The notes: generated by a model not told the origin, from the sequence alone. A stretch of DNA of 64,000 bases from Paeniglutamicibacter sulfureus (GCF_039535115.1 NZ_BAAAWO010000001.1:4509526-4573525), one strand, 5' to 3'. Positions 46,119-56,221 are shown, counted from the first letter of the stretch. Numbers and translations: made by a program.

Positions 46119-46592
46119 GTGACCAGTCCGGATCTTGCCCATTGGCCGCCGGGCGACGGTAAGTATCGTCGCTCGGAATTCTCGTCGTTCATTGGAACCG
46201 GGGATCTGGTGTGGGAACGCGTCATCGCGGACGTGCTGCGCTGGAAGGTGAAGACAGCGAGCGGGTTTACGGTGAGTTCAGCTGCTCCGGTGAGACGGGG
46301 CGACCGCGTGGACGTCACGGTGCACCTTTTCGGTGCCACCGTCCTTGAGCCCGTGGAAGTTGTCGCAGTCGTGGATAGCCCGGATCGGGTCGGGTTTGCG
46401 TATCGCACGCTGCCGGGGCACCCCGTTTGCGGCGAGGAAGCATTTGTCGTGAGCCGTCACGGGGATGACGTGCGACTCACCATACGATCCCTCACCCGGG
46501 CGGCATCGCGGCAACCGTGGCGAGCGCTGTACCCGTTGATTCTTGTCGCGCAGCGAATCGTACGCCGGAGATACCTGCGCGCACTCCGCTGA
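46119..46592 (+). CDS. DUF1990 family protein
   Basis: A 157-residue protein matching DUF1990: WERVIADVLRWKVKTASGF, RVDVTVHLFG, GFAYRTLPGHPVCGEEAF and LTIRSLTRAAS, then a basic C-terminus with RRRYLRAL. The function of the family is unknown; some relatives are linked to cell-envelope processes. GTG start at 46119 with GAGGAG about 8 bases before it. Confidence 0.78.
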   Translation: MTSPDLAHWPPGDGKYRRSEFSSFIGTGDLVWERVIADVLRWKVKTASGFTVSSAAPVRRGDRVDVTVHLFGATVLEPVEVVAVVDSPDRVGFAYRTLPGHPVCGEEAFVVSRHGDDVRLTIRSLTRAASRQPWRALYPLILVAQRIVRRRYLRALR

Positions 46593-46702
46593 CGACTTCG
46601 GCAAGGCATCGCGGTGCGGCCACAACAGCCAGAGGATGAAAACCGATTCCTGAACACACTCGGGCATCAGCGGGCGGCCGCTGATTCCGGGTAAGCCCGG
46701 CG

Positions 46703-46744
46703 CGGGCCGCCACGTGGGAGTCTGTCCTCCGGGGTGGCGGCCCG
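46703..46744. terminator. Terminator between DUF1990 gene and quinone oxidoreductase gene
   Basis: An 11-bp GC-rich stem (46703-46713 with 46734-46744) with a 20-base loop, between convergent genes. Confidence 0.6.
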
Positions 46745-46772
46745 TGGTGGTTCGGCAACGATTGGATCGTGG

Positions 46773-47741
46773 CTACGGGATGAGGATGGTTTTACCGGTG
46801 GTCGCTCGGGATTCAAGGGCGGTGTGGGCGTTGCCCGCCTCGGCCAGCGGGAAGCGTGCCCCGATGCGGACGTCGAGCTTGCCGAGCGAGACCAATTCAA
46901 AAAGCTCGCCGGAACGCCAGCGTCGCTCCTCGGCATCAAGGAGGAAGTCGGCGACCTTGGGTCGGGTCACGGTCAATGAACCATGGGCGTTGAGGCGCTG
47001 CAAGTCAAAGGGCGGCACCTGGCCCGAGGCTCCGCCAAAGAGCACCAGGGTGCCGCGGATCTTGAGGGCTTCGAGTGACCCTTCGAAGGTGTCCTTGCCG
47101 ATGCCGTCGTACACGACATCGACGCCCTTGCCGCCGGTGATTTCTCGGACGCGCACCGGCACTTCGTCGTAGGAAAGGACATGGTCCGCGCCGGCGGCGC
47201 GCGCCAGTTCCGCCTTTTCCCGAGTCGAAGTGGTGGTGATGACGGTGGCCCCGCGCAGCTTCAGCAGCTGGATCAACAGCAGGCCGACGCCACCGGCGCC
47301 GGCATAGGTGAGCACGGTGTCGCCCTGCTGCACGTTGTAGCTGGAATTGACCAGGTAGTGGGCCGTGATGCCCTGCAGCGGCAGCGCGCCGGCGGTTTCC
47401 AGCGACACATTCTCCGGGACGGGCAGTGCCTTCTCGGCATCCAGCAGCGTGTGGGTGGCATAGGTGCGCGAGCCTTCAGTGGTGGCCACCCGGTCCCCGA
47501 CGGCGAAATCGGTGACGCCGGCGCCAACGGCCTCGACGGTGCCGGCGCACTCGCTGCCCGGGGTGAAGGGATACTTGACGTTGTAGACGCCCGAGCGCTG
47601 GTACGTCTCAATGAAATTCACGCCAACGGCAGCGACCTTGACCAGCAGTTGTCCGGGCCCGGGGGAGGGCATCGGCGACGCAACATAGTCGAATACTTCG
47701 GGTCCTCCGGCCTGACGGGCGATAATTGCATGGGAACTCAC
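46773..47741 (-). CDS. NADPH:quinone oxidoreductase, zeta-crystallin type
   Basis: A 322-residue zinc-free medium-chain dehydrogenase. VAAVGVNFIETYQRSGVYNVKYPFTPGSE is the quinone reductase signature, and LTYAGAGGVGLLLIQLLKLRGA the Rossmann motif. It reduces quinones with NADPH. The GTG at 47741 has AAGGAG at 8 bases on its strand. It is the last gene before the arginine operon. Confidence 0.88.
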   Translation of the reverse strand: MSSHAIIARQAGGPEVFDYVASPMPSPGPGQLLVKVAAVGVNFIETYQRSGVYNVKYPFTPGSECAGTVEAVGAGVTDFAVGDRVATTEGSRTYATHTLLDAEKALPVPENVSLETAGALPLQGITAHYLVNSSYNVQQGDTVLTYAGAGGVGLLLIQLLKLRGATVITTTSTREKAELARAAGADHVLSYDEVPVRVREITGGKGVDVVYDGIGKDTFEGSLEALKIRGTLVLFGGASGQVPPFDLQRLNAHGSLTVTRPKVADFLLDAEERRWRSGELFELVSLGKLDVRIGARFPLAEAGNAHTALESRATTGKTILIP

Positions 47742-47844
47742 GTGCTGGACTCCTTGGGTCGGCGCTTGGCTTTGTTTCCACCATAGCGTTCGGGCCCCCG
47801 GGGCCCGTGACCAGGGCCCCGATGTTGCGTTGCGGGACCAAACA

Positions 47845-47882
47845 AATGAATATTTATTAGCTATCATGCATAAATGCGTAGT
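47845..47882 (+). promoter_or_regulatory. Paired ARG boxes and -10 of argC
   Basis: AATGAATATTTATTAGCT at 47845-47862 fits nearly all fixed positions of the ArgR consensus (WNTGAATWWWWATTCANW). A weaker second copy starts at 47865, 20 bases later. A TATCAT -10 at 47862-47867 sits between them, so bound ArgR would block polymerase. Confidence 0.75.
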
Positions 47883-47893
47883 AGGGTTGGGTT

Positions 47894-48925
47894 ATGACGA
47901 TTTCAGTAGCTGTATCCGGAGCCAGTGGGTATGCCGGCGGCGAGGTCCTGCGCCTGCTGTCCAACCACCCCGACGTGACCATTGGTGCGATCACCGCCCA
48001 CTCGAATGCCGGCCAGCGACTGGGCGAGCTCGCCCCGCACCTGCATTCGCTGGCCGACAGGGTCCTGGTGGAAACCACGGTCGAGCAACTGCGCGGACAT
48101 GACGTCGTCTTCCTGGCCCTGCCACACGGTGCCAGCGCCGAGATCGCTGCCCAGCTACCCGCCGACACCCTCGTCATCGACGCCGGGGCCGACCACCGCC
48201 TGGAATCCCCGGAGGCCTGGGAAAAGTTCTACGGCTCCTCCCATGCCGGAACCTGGCCCTACGGCCTGCCGGAGCTGCCCGGAGCCCGGGAACTGCTCGT
48301 CGGCGCCAAGCGCATTGCGGTGCCCGGATGCTACCCGACCTCGGTCCAGCTGGCACTCGTGCCCGGATTCGCCGCCAACCTCCTGGAACCCGACGACGTG
48401 GTCGTGGTTTCCGCCTCCGGAACCTCGGGAGCGGGTAAGAGCGCCAAGGTGAACCTCATTGGCTCCGAGGTCATGGGCTCCATGAACCCCTACGGCGTGG
48501 GCGGCTCCCATCGCCACACCCCGGAAATGGAACAAGGTCTCTCCAAGGCCGCCGGCGTCCCGGTGACTGTCTCCTTCACCCCGACCCTGGCGCCGATGCC
48601 GCGCGGCATCCTCACCACCGCCACCGCCAGGGTCAAGCCCGGTGTGGACGAGGCAACGCTGCGCGCTGCGTGGACGGCTGCCTACCAGGACGAACCATTC
48701 GTGCATTTGCTGCCCGAAGGCCAGTGGCCCGCAACCTCGTCGGTCATGGGCTCGAACCACGCGCAGATCCAGCTGGCCTTCGACCCGCACGCGAACCGCG
48801 TGATCGTTTCCGCGGTCATCGACAACCTCACCAAGGGCACCGCAGGCGGAGCCGTCCAATCCATGAACATCGCCCTGGGCCTGAAGGAAACCGCCGGCCT
48901 GGCACTTGAAGGAGTAGCACCGTGA
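47894..48925 (+). CDS. argC: N-acetyl-gamma-glutamyl-phosphate reductase
   Basis: Third step of arginine synthesis. The 343-residue protein has the NADP motif [18 protein letters not shown], the catalytic cysteine in [27 protein letters not shown] and the C-terminal [20 protein letters not shown]. It heads the argCJBDFR operon; its stop overlaps argJ (GTGA). Confidence 0.96.
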   Translation: MTISVAVSGASGYAGGEVLRLLSNHPDVTIGAITAHSNAGQRLGELAPHLHSLADRVLVETTVEQLRGHDVVFLALPHGASAEIAAQLPADTLVIDAGADHRLESPEAWEKFYGSSHAGTWPYGLPELPGARELLVGAKRIAVPGCYPTSVQLALVPGFAANLLEPDDVVVVSASGTSGAGKSAKVNLIGSEVMGSMNPYGVGGSHRHTPEMEQGLSKAAGVPVTVSFTPTLAPMPRGILTTATARVKPGVDEATLRAAWTAAYQDEPFVHLLPEGQWPATSSVMGSNHAQIQLAFDPHANRVIVSAVIDNLTKGTAGGAVQSMNIALGLKETAGLALEGVAP

Positions 48926-50100
48926 GCAACGCACCCATGGGAATCACCTACCCCGGCGGCTTCAGCGCCTCGGGTATCACCGCCGGGCTCAAGGCCTCGG
49001 GAAACCCGGACCTTGCCCTGGTGCGCAACAACGGCCCGCGCTTTGACGCGGCAGCCGTGTTCACCTCCAACCGCGTGGCGGCGGCCCCGGTGCACTGGTC
49101 GCGCCAGGTGATCTCCGACGGACGGGCCGACGCCGTGGTGCTGAACTCCGGCGGCGCCAACGCCTGCACCGGCCCCGAGGGCTTCGCCAACACCCACGCC
49201 ACCGCCGAACACGTGGCCACGGTCCTGGGCGTTTCCAGTGGGGACGTGCTGGTCTGCTCCACCGGGCTGATCGGCGAGCAACTGCCCATGGACAAGATCC
49301 TGCCCGGCGTGGACGCGGCCGCTGCGGCACTGGGCTCCGGCAATGAATTCGACGGGGGAGCTGCTGCAGCCACCGCCATCATGACCACCGACACGGTGTC
49401 CAAGCAGGCGGGGTTCGCCGGATCCGGGTACTCCATCGGCGCCATGGCCAAGGGCGCAGGCATGCTTGCCCCCGGGCTGGCCACGATGCTGGTGGTCATC
49501 ACCACCGATGCGGTGCTGGAACCGGCGCAGTTGGATGCCGCACTGCGCGAGGCCACCCGCGTCAGCTTCGACAGGGCGGATTCCGACGGCTGCATGTCGA
49601 CCAACGACACCGTGATCCTGATGTCCTCCGGCGCCAGCGAAACGACGCCCGACGTCGCGGAGTTCACCGCCGGACTCACCGAGGTCTGCGTCGGACTGGC
49701 CAAGGCGCTGATCTCCGATGCCGAGGGCGCCGCCCATGAAATCACCATCCGCACCTTCAACGCCGCCACCGAGGACGACGCCGTCGAGGTTTCGCGCACC
49801 GTGGCCCGGTCCAACCTCTTCAAGACCGCGATCTTCGGCCAGGACCCCAACTGGGGCCGGGTGCTTTCCGCGGTGGGAACCACCCGGGCGGCCTTCGAGC
49901 CGGACGAGCTGAACGTGTCCATCAACGGCGTCCAGGTATGCCGCAAGGGCGGGGTGGGCGATGACCGCAACCTCGTGGACCTTTCCGGGCGCAACGTCCT
50001 GGTGGAAATCGACCTCAACGCGGGCATGCAGGAAGCCAGCCTGTGGACCAACGACCTGACCCACGACTACGTCCACGAGAATTCGGCCTACAGCAGCTAG
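48922..50100 (+). CDS. argJ: Bifunctional ornithine acetyltransferase/N-acetylglutamate synthase
   Basis: A 392-residue self-cleaving enzyme that recycles the acetyl group. Cleavage occurs before the threonine of [20 protein letters not shown] (Ala-Thr within GLATML). N-terminal [12 protein letters not shown] and C-terminal [14 protein letters not shown] are also typical. The GTG overlaps the argC stop by 4 bases. Confidence 0.96.
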   Translation: MSNAPMGITYPGGFSASGITAGLKASGNPDLALVRNNGPRFDAAAVFTSNRVAAAPVHWSRQVISDGRADAVVLNSGGANACTGPEGFANTHATAEHVATVLGVSSGDVLVCSTGLIGEQLPMDKILPGVDAAAAALGSGNEFDGGAAAATAIMTTDTVSKQAGFAGSGYSIGAMAKGAGMLAPGLATMLVVITTDAVLEPAQLDAALREATRVSFDRADSDGCMSTNDTVILMSSGASETTPDVAEFTAGLTEVCVGLAKALISDAEGAAHEITIRTFNAATEDDAVEVSRTVARSNLFKTAIFGQDPNWGRVLSAVGTTRAAFEPDELNVSINGVQVCRKGGVGDDRNLVDLSGRNVLVEIDLNAGMQEASLWTNDLTHDYVHENSAYSS

Positions 50101-50151
50101 GCGACGCAAGTGCCCCGGCTCAATCGTTTCAGTGAGGAAGCACCTAAGAGC

Positions 50152-51078
50152 ATGTCTGAGAACAAACCCACGCCAACGCCCATGGACGTGGCACAGCGCA
50201 AGGCCGAGGCCCTGATCGAGGCCCTGCCCTGGATCCAGCGCTTCGCCGGAACCACCATGGTCATCAAGTACGGCGGCAACGCCATGATCAACGAGGACCT
50301 GCGGCGCGCCTTTGCCGAAGACATCGTGTTCCTGCGCCACGTGGGCATCAACCCCGTGGTCGTGCACGGGGGAGGCCCGCAGATTAACTCCATGCTCAGC
50401 CGCCTGGGCATCGAGTCCGAATTCAAGGGCGGGCTGCGCGTCACCACCCCCGAGGCCATGGACGTGGTCCGCATGGTGCTCACCGGGCAGGTGCAGCGCG
50501 AACTGATCGGCCTGATCAACTCCCACGGACCCTACGCGGTGGGACTTTCCGGCGAGGACGGAGCCCTGCTGCGGGCAGTGCGCACCGGGACCTACATTGC
50601 CGGGCAGCACGTGGACCTTGGACTGGTGGGAGAGGTGACGGGGGTCAAGCCCGACCAGATCCTCGACCTGCTGGCCGCCGGCAAGATTCCGGTGGTCTCC
50701 ACCGTGGCCCCGGAGGTCGACGAGAAGGACAACCCCACCGGACAGGTGCTCAACGTCAACGCCGACACCGCCGCGGCGGCACTGGCCAGCGCCCTGGGCG
50801 CCTCCAAGTTGGTGATCCTCACCGACGTGGAGGGGCTGTACGCGGCCTGGCCGGACAGGTCCTCGCTGATCTCATCGATGGACGCCGAGCAGCTGCGCGC
50901 CCTGATGCACAAGCTCGAATCGGGGATGATCCCCAAGATGGCGGCCTGCCTCAAGGCCGTGGACGAGGGCGTGGGCCAGGCCCACATCGTCGACGGCCGC
51001 CAACCACACTCCATGCTGCTGGAGGTCTTTACCTCCGCCGGCGTCGGAACCCAAGTCATTCCCAAGGACAAGGCATGA
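50152..51078 (+). CDS. argB: Acetylglutamate kinase
   Basis: A 308-residue amino acid kinase: [47 protein letters not shown] and [16 protein letters not shown]. The N-terminal helix (about 8-25) is the arginine-sensing element in feedback-inhibited hexameric forms, so feedback control is likely. The ATG at 50152 was chosen because homology begins there. Confidence 0.95.
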   Translation: MSENKPTPTPMDVAQRKAEALIEALPWIQRFAGTTMVIKYGGNAMINEDLRRAFAEDIVFLRHVGINPVVVHGGGPQINSMLSRLGIESEFKGGLRVTTPEAMDVVRMVLTGQVQRELIGLINSHGPYAVGLSGEDGALLRAVRTGTYIAGQHVDLGLVGEVTGVKPDQILDLLAAGKIPVVSTVAPEVDEKDNPTGQVLNVNADTAAAALASALGASKLVILTDVEGLYAAWPDRSSLISSMDAEQLRALMHKLESGMIPKMAACLKAVDEGVGQAHIVDGRQPHSMLLEVFTSAGVGTQVIPKDKA

Positions 51079-52319
51079 ACGAGATCATTGAACAGGAAAC
51101 GGGCGCCCTGGGCGCCCTGCAGGGCAGCGAATTGCTCGCCCGCTACAACCACTCGTTGCTGGGTGTCTTCGGCACCCCGCAACAGGTTCTGGTGCGCGGG
51201 GCAGGCTGCCACGTGTGGGACGCCGACGGCAAGGAATACCTCGACCTGCTCTCCGGGATCGCCGTCAACGCCCTGGGCCACGCCCACCCGCTGCTCACCT
51301 CGGTGATTTCCTCGCAGCTGGCCACCCTGGGACACATCTCCAACTTCTTCACCAGCCCCACGCAGATCGCGCTGGCGGAAAAGCTCCTGGAGCTCAGCTC
51401 GGCACCGGAGGGCTCCAAGGTGTTCTTCACCAACTCCGGCACAGAGGCCAATGAAGCTGCCTTCAAGCTGGCCCGCCGCAACGCGGGCACGCCCGAAGCA
51501 CCGCGTACCAAGATCATTGCCCTGGAGCAAGCCTTCCACGGCCGCACCATGGGCGCGCTCGCGCTGACCTGGAAGCAGGCCTACCGCGAGCCGTTCGAGC
51601 CGCTTCCGGGCGGGGTCGAATGGATCCCGGCCGGGGACATCGAGGCGCTGCGCGCAGCGGTGGATGAAACCACCGCCGCGGTCTTCATCGAACCCATCCA
51701 GGGGGAGGCCGGGGTCATCGAATTCGGCACCGGATACCTGCGTGAGGCACGGGAGATCACCGAGGCCGCCGGCGCGCTGCTGGTCTTTGACGAGGTCCAG
51801 ACGGGCATCGGCCGCACCGGCGACTGGTTCGCCTCCGCCGGGGTCATCCCCGACGCCATGACACTGGCCAAGGGCCTGGGCGGCGGATTCCCGATTGGCG
51901 CGATGGTCGTCTTCGGCACCGAGGCCACCGGGCTGCTCACCCCGGGCCAGCACGGAACGACCTTCGGCGGCAACCCCGTGGCCACCGCCGCGGCCCTGGC
52001 CACCCTGCATGTCATAGAATCCCAGGACCTGCTGGCGCAGGTGCGAAGCGTGGGCCAGGAGATCCGGACCAAGCTCGCCGCGCTCGACTTCGTCACGGCT
52101 GTCCGCGGCCAGGGGCTGCTCATCGGTTTCGACCTGGCGGCCGCCGTGGCCCCGGCGGTTGTCACCGCCGCATTGGCGGCGGGGTTCATCATCAACGCCC
52201 CGGGCCCCAACACGCTGCGCCTGGCACCTCCCCTGATCATCACCACCGAACAACTCGACACCTTCGTAGCAGCGTTGCCCGCGATATATGCCGCGGCCGT
52301 TGCCGGCACCCAGGAATAG
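51075..52319 (+). CDS. argD: Acetylornithine aminotransferase
   Basis: A 414-residue class III PLP transaminase. [48 protein letters not shown] and the PLP lysine in [17 protein letters not shown] are present. It overlaps argB by 4 bases (ATGA). Confidence 0.95.
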   Translation: MNEIIEQETGALGALQGSELLARYNHSLLGVFGTPQQVLVRGAGCHVWDADGKEYLDLLSGIAVNALGHAHPLLTSVISSQLATLGHISNFFTSPTQIALAEKLLELSSAPEGSKVFFTNSGTEANEAAFKLARRNAGTPEAPRTKIIALEQAFHGRTMGALALTWKQAYREPFEPLPGGVEWIPAGDIEALRAAVDETTAAVFIEPIQGEAGVIEFGTGYLREAREITEAAGALLVFDEVQTGIGRTGDWFASAGVIPDAMTLAKGLGGGFPIGAMVVFGTEATGLLTPGQHGTTFGGNPVATAAALATLHVIESQDLLAQVRSVGQEIRTKLAALDFVTAVRGQGLLIGFDLAAAVAPAVVTAALAAGFIINAPGPNTLRLAPPLIITTEQLDTFVAALPAIYAAAVAGTQE

Positions 52320-52331
52320 GACCACAGCACC

Positions 52332-53300
52332 ATGACCAACACAGTTCGCCACTTCCTGACCGACCTTGACCTCACGCAGGCCGAACAGACCGAGGTCCTT
52401 GACCTGGCGCTGGCCATGAAGAAGGACAAGTACGGATACAAGCCGTATGCCGGCCCGCAGACGGTTGTCGTCTTCTTCGACAAGACCTCCACCCGCACCC
52501 GGGTGTCCTTCGCCGCCGGCATTGCCGAGCTCGGCGGTTCCCCGCTGATCATCAACTCCGGCGAATCCCAGTTGGGCCACAAGGAGTCCATATCCGATTC
52601 CGCCAAGGTCCTTGAGCGCATGGTCTCCACCATCGTGTGGCGCACCTACGAACAGGCCGGCCTGGAGGAAATGGCCGAGAACTCCAACGTCCCGGTCATC
52701 AACGCCCTCTCAGACGACTACCACCCCTGCCAGCTGCTGGCGGACCTGCTGACCGTGCGCGAGCACAAGGGCACGCTTGCCGGCCTGTCCATGGCCTACC
52801 TGGGCGACTCGGCCAACAACATGGCCAACTCCTACCTGCTGGCCGGCGTCACCGCCGGGATGCACGTGCGCATCTGCGGACCGGAGGGCTATCTGCCGAG
52901 TGCTGACATCATTGCGGCTGCCGAGAAGCGCGCGGCCGAAACCGGCGGTTCGGTGACTGTCACCACCGATGCCGCTGCCGCACTGGCCGGCGCCGACGTG
53001 GTGGCCACCGACACCTGGGTTTCCATGGGCCAGGAAGACGAGAAGGCGCAGCGCATGGAACTCTTCCGCGACTACGCCGTGGATTCGGCCGCCATGGCGC
53101 ACGCTGACAAGGACGCCATCGTCCTGCACTGCCTGCCGGCCTACCGCGGCTACGAAATCGCTGCCGATGTCATTGACGGACCCCAGTCGGTGGTCTTCGA
53201 CGAGGCCGAAAACCGCGTCCACGCCCAGAAGGCCATCATGGGCTGGTTGATGGCCAAGTCCAACCTGGCCGAGGTGCCGGGAGTGAACTCGAACCGATGA
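52332..53300 (+). CDS. argF: Ornithine carbamoyltransferase
   Basis: A 322-residue transcarbamylase. The carbamoyl phosphate site KTSTRTRVSFAAGIAELGG, HPCQLLADLLT and the ornithine site HCLPAYRGYEI are intact. Its stop overlaps argR by 4 bases. Confidence 0.96.
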   Translation: MTNTVRHFLTDLDLTQAEQTEVLDLALAMKKDKYGYKPYAGPQTVVVFFDKTSTRTRVSFAAGIAELGGSPLIINSGESQLGHKESISDSAKVLERMVSTIVWRTYEQAGLEEMAENSNVPVINALSDDYHPCQLLADLLTVREHKGTLAGLSMAYLGDSANNMANSYLLAGVTAGMHVRICGPEGYLPSADIIAAAEKRAAETGGSVTVTTDAAAALAGADVVATDTWVSMGQEDEKAQRMELFRDYAVDSAAMAHADKDAIVLHCLPAYRGYEIAADVIDGPQSVVFDEAENRVHAQKAIMGWLMAKSNLAEVPGVNSNR

Positions 53301-53812
53301 GCACCCCCGCCTCGTTCCAGCCCACAACAAAGATCGCGCGCCAGGCGCGGGTGGGTGCCATCCTGTCCACCCGCACTGTGCGTTCGCAGGCCGAGTTGGT
53401 GGTCCTGCTGGCTGAGGAAGGCATGGCCGTCACCCAGGCAACGTTGTCGCGGGACCTGGTGGAGCTCGGCGCGGTGCGTGTGCGCGGGGCCGACGGGGGA
53501 CTGGTCTATGCGGTACGCCAGGAGGGCGGTGACCGCAGCCCCCAGGTTGGGGTCAGCCCGGAGGTGCACGATGCCAAGCTGGCCAAGCAGTGCGCTGAAT
53601 TGCTGATTACCGCCGAGGCCTCGGGCAACATCGTGGTTTTGCGCACCCCGCCAGGTGCGGCAAATTTCCTGGCCCTGTCCATCGACCATTCCACGATGCC
53701 GCAGATCCTGGGGTGCATCGCCGGGGACGACACCGTCATGCTGGTGACCCGCGACGTCAACGGTGGGGCCGAGGTTGCAGCGCGCTTCCTGGCTCTTGCC
53801 GACCCGCAGTAG
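53297..53812 (+). CDS. argR: Arginine repressor ArgR
   Basis: A 171-residue protein with an N-terminal winged helix (RVGAILSTRTVRSQAELVVLL, TQATLSRDLVELGAVRVRG) and a C-terminal arginine-binding hexamerisation domain (LRTPPGAANFLALSID, LGCIAGDDTVMLVTRD). It probably binds the ARG boxes upstream of argC and argH. Confidence 0.95.
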   Translation: MSTPASFQPTTKIARQARVGAILSTRTVRSQAELVVLLAEEGMAVTQATLSRDLVELGAVRVRGADGGLVYAVRQEGGDRSPQVGVSPEVHDAKLAKQCAELLITAEASGNIVVLRTPPGAANFLALSIDHSTMPQILGCIAGDDTVMLVTRDVNGGAEVAARFLALADPQ

Positions 53813-53857
53813 CCAGGTCGACCAGTCGCACGGTCGCAGGAGTCCCAGGAGCCTGGA

Positions 53858-54037
53858 ATGGGTCCTTCCAAGAAGGCGGCGATGCTAGGTGCAATCCTGG
53901 TAACGCTTCTCTTGCTGGCGATCCTCATCGGTGTCATCGTCGGGACAAGCGGCATGATCGCCGGTCCCGGCGGCGGAGAGGTCTTTTCCGCGGACGGTCG
54001 CGGAATGCCGGAGGGCCTTGCGACTACCGGCCGGTAA
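53858..54037 (+). CDS. Small single-helix membrane protein, 59 residues
   Basis: An AGGAG site 6 bases before the ATG and good codon use support this ORF. A basic start (GPSKKAAM) leads into one membrane helix (LGAILVTLLLLAILIGVIVGT) and a Gly-rich hydrophilic tail, predicted N-in. It follows argR by 45 bases and ends in a terminator, so it is probably the last gene of the arg operon. Function unknown. Confidence 0.65.
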   Translation: MGPSKKAAMLGAILVTLLLLAILIGVIVGTSGMIAGPGGGEVFSADGRGMPEGLATTGR

Positions 54038-54086
54038 CCCTTGTGCAACCACAGCCCTTGTGCAACCATTCTGTTGCACAAGGGCT
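54038..54086 (+). terminator. Terminator with duplicated left arm, end of the argCJBDFR operon
   Basis: AGCCCTTGTGCAAC (54053-54066) pairs with GTTGCACAAGGGCT (54073-54086), followed by TCTCGTTTT. A direct repeat of the left arm, CCCTTGTGCAACCA, lies at 54038-54051, so the right arm could pair with either copy. Confidence 0.85.
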
Positions 54087-54108
54087 TCTCGTTTTGAGGG
54101 GAAAACAC

Positions 54109-54549
54109 ATGGACGTCAAACGTCAGGATGCCATCGAGGCATCCATCGACATCAATGCCACGGGCGCATCCGTCTGGGAACTGATCAGTGAACCAGGATG
54201 GTTCATCAACGGCGGTGCCATCACGACGCATCGGATCGAAACCGACGGTGCATTCTCAACCGTTTACGATGCGATCTATGGAAAATTCGAATTCGAGACA
54301 ATCACCCTCGAGGCGCCCCGCTATGCCGCGTTCCGTTCGCTGGGGGGTCATGCATGGGACGATCCCGTCCCCAACACCCTCGTTGAATTCTGGATCGAAC
54401 CCACACATTCCGGAGCCGTGAGGTTGCGCGTCATGGAAAGCGGATTCGCTGACTTCGGTGCCGATGAGCATGCTCACGCCATCAGCGCCAACACCCAGGG
54501 CTGGAAAGCGGAGATGCTGGCGGCGCAGCGTTATTTGGACGGAAAATGA
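54109..54549 (+). CDS. SRPBCC (AHSA1-like) domain protein
   Basis: A 146-residue START/Bet v1-like protein: SIDINATGASVWELISEPGWF, LVEFWIEPTHSGAVRLRVMESGF and a C-terminal helix GWKAEMLAAQRYL. These bind hydrophobic ligands. It overlaps the ArsR-type gene by 4 bases, a frequent pairing in actinobacteria. GAGGGG precedes the ATG. Confidence 0.82.
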   Translation: MDVKRQDAIEASIDINATGASVWELISEPGWFINGGAITTHRIETDGAFSTVYDAIYGKFEFETITLEAPRYAAFRSLGGHAWDDPVPNTLVEFWIEPTHSGAVRLRVMESGFADFGADEHAHAISANTQGWKAEMLAAQRYLDGK

Positions 54550-54866
54550 CCGGGCAGCCTGAACCGGCTTCCACCCAATTGATTTTTGCAGCGCTCTCCG
54601 ACCCTACGCGGCGAGAGATGCTCGTGCTACTAGGTGAGAAGGCGAGCAGTGCGTCGCGACTCAGTGAACCGTTGGGCATCAGCAGGCAGGCCGCGGCCAG
54701 GCATCTCGGGATCCTTCTGGACGCCGGCCTCGCCAGACGGCGCCGCGACGGCAGGGAGATAGTCTTCGAATTGGTCCCGGGCGGATGGGGCCCGGCGACC
54801 GACTACATCGGCGGATTGCAGGCCGGCGTGGGCGGGATGTCGGCCAAGGCGTCAGAATCGGGCTGA
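54546..54866 (+). CDS. ArsR-family transcriptional regulator
   Basis: A 106-residue winged-helix protein: LSDPTRREMLVLLGE, LSEPLGISRQAAARHLGILLDAGLARRRRDGREIVFEL. No metal-binding cysteines are present, so it belongs to the non-metal group found next to SRPBCC proteins. It probably regulates its own operon. Confidence 0.85.
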   Translation: MTGQPEPASTQLIFAALSDPTRREMLVLLGEKASSASRLSEPLGISRQAAARHLGILLDAGLARRRRDGREIVFELVPGGWGPATDYIGGLQAGVGGMSAKASESG

Positions 54867-54926
54867 GGCCGCACCCGCCGCTTCTCTTGCCACGGTAAGG
54901 GCACCGAGTGCTTGGGTCTTGTTGGG

Positions 54927-54979
54927 ACCGCGCGCAAAATTCGGGGCACCGCGCGCAAAATTCGCGGGGTGCCCCGAAT
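54927..54979. repeat. Direct repeat and hairpin between ArsR gene and macro-domain gene
   Basis: ACCGCGCGCAAAATTCG occurs at 54927-54943 and 54948-54964 (21-base period). A 12-bp stem ATTCGGGGCACC (54939-54950) with GGTGCCCCGAAT (54968-54979) overlaps it. It may be the shared terminator of the convergent genes. Confidence 0.6.
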
Positions 54980-55011
54980 GCAGGATCGCGCGCGGCGTGC
55001 GCGCCGGCATG

Positions 55012-55572
55012 CTACGGCCCGTGGACCAGTTCGCTATCGGTGCGCGGCGTGTTGAAGGCCTTGCGGAATGCGGATTCAACCTTGTCGTTGTAGGCAACCA
55101 GCACGACGCGGTGGATCGATGTCGAATGCAGGTACGTCTCAAACCATTCGTGGATGGCGTGGGCGGCGATCGAGGCAACGTCCTCCGGGTCCCAGCCGTA
55201 TGCACCGGCACCAATGGCCGGAAACGCCACGCTGGTGGCACCGAGGCGCGAGGCAACGTACAAGGAATTGGTGAAGCACTGCGAAAGCGTCTTGGGGTTG
55301 GTCTGCCCGACGTGCCGGTTTGGCCCGGGGGAATGGATGACCCAGCGGGCGGGTAGGTCGCCGGCTCCGGTGGCCAAGGCAAGGCCGGAGGCGAGGCCGT
55401 CGGGGTGGGTCGTGGCCCTGAGCTTCCGGCATTCGGCCAACAAGGCGGGACCAGCGGCCGCATGGATGGCATCGTCGACACCACCGCCACCGAGCAGGGA
55501 TGGATTTGCAGCATTGACGATCGCATCGACCTTTTGTTCGGTGATGTCTCCACGCACGATGTCGATATGCAT
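55012..55572 (-). CDS. Macro domain protein (O-acetyl-ADP-ribose deacetylase type)
   Basis: A 186-residue macro domain: IDIVRGDITEQKVDAIVNAANPSLLGGGGVDDAIHAAAG, and FPAIGAGAYGWDPEDVASIAAHAI. The NAAN and GGGGVD residues of MacroD-type deacetylases are present, so removal of ADP-ribose or hydrolysis of O-acetyl-ADP-ribose is likely. AGGAG lies 7 bases before the ATG at 55572. Confidence 0.9.
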   Translation of the reverse strand: MHIDIVRGDITEQKVDAIVNAANPSLLGGGGVDDAIHAAAGPALLAECRKLRATTHPDGLASGLALATGAGDLPARWVIHSPGPNRHVGQTNPKTLSQCFTNSLYVASRLGATSVAFPAIGAGAYGWDPEDVASIAAHAIHEWFETYLHSTSIHRVVLVAYNDKVESAFRKAFNTPRTDSELVHGP

Positions 55573-55810
55573 TTCTTTGCTCCTGTCAGTGATCCAGAAC
55601 ACCTGATAAGCACCACGATACGCGCCAGTCCTGATCTTGTGGAGGGGCATACAGCGGATTCTCAGGCGTGACTAGCGCAAAGCTGATCAGGAGGCCAAAA
55701 GCAAGGGCTTGGGGGATTTGTGTGGCACCGGCGGGAACCGCGCGGACGGAATCTAGATCCGTCTCAGCGCGGTGCCCGAAGCCGGAAAGGCAATGTCCGC
55801 GGGACCTGTC

Positions 55811-56221
55811 CTAGAGATATTCCTCGATGACTGCCTTGAACTCGGGCAGGTCGAACATTTGGGCGACGGCCAAGGCGTTTTGGGCACCTAAGTGGGGGTC
55901 CGCGCCGTTGACCAGCAGCATCCGGGTCAGTGGTTCGTTCTTGCGGAACACGGCGCAGGTCAAGGCACCCTGGCCCTTGTCGTTGAGGCGGTTGATGTCG
56001 GCGCCGCGCTCGAGAAGGCCGGAGACGGTCTCGTCGTGGCCGTTGTAGGCAGCCAGGATCATCAGGGTGTCGCCCTTGGCGTCGGTCAGGTCCGCCGGGA
56101 TTCCCTGGTCGAGGATGGCCATCAGCTTCTCGGTTTTTCCCTCGCGGGCCAGGTCGAAAATGGAGTGCAGGAACGCGAGCTCTTCATCGGAAAGCGCGTC
56201 GGGGGTGTTCGAATCGGTCAT
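55811..56221 (-). CDS. Ankyrin repeat protein
   Basis: A 136-residue protein with about three ankyrin units: AREGKTEKLMAILDQGIPADLTDAKGDTLMILAAYNGHDETVSGLLERGADINRLNDKGQGALTCAVFRKN in part. It acts as a binding scaffold; the partner is unknown. TACGAT ends 7 bases before the ATG at 56221, so a leaderless start is likely. Confidence 0.82.
   Translation of the reverse strand: MTDSNTPDALSDEELAFLHSIFDLAREGKTEKLMAILDQGIPADLTDAKGDTLMILAAYNGHDETVSGLLERGADINRLNDKGQGALTCAVFRKNEPLTRMLLVNGADPHLGAQNALAVAQMFDLPEFKAVIEEYL

Noticed and set aside
50592..52580. Very long minus-strand frame opposite argB, argD and argF
   Set aside because: It is antisense to three well-identified genes and its translation is Gly/Gln/His-rich without domains, typical of shadow frames in high-GC DNA.
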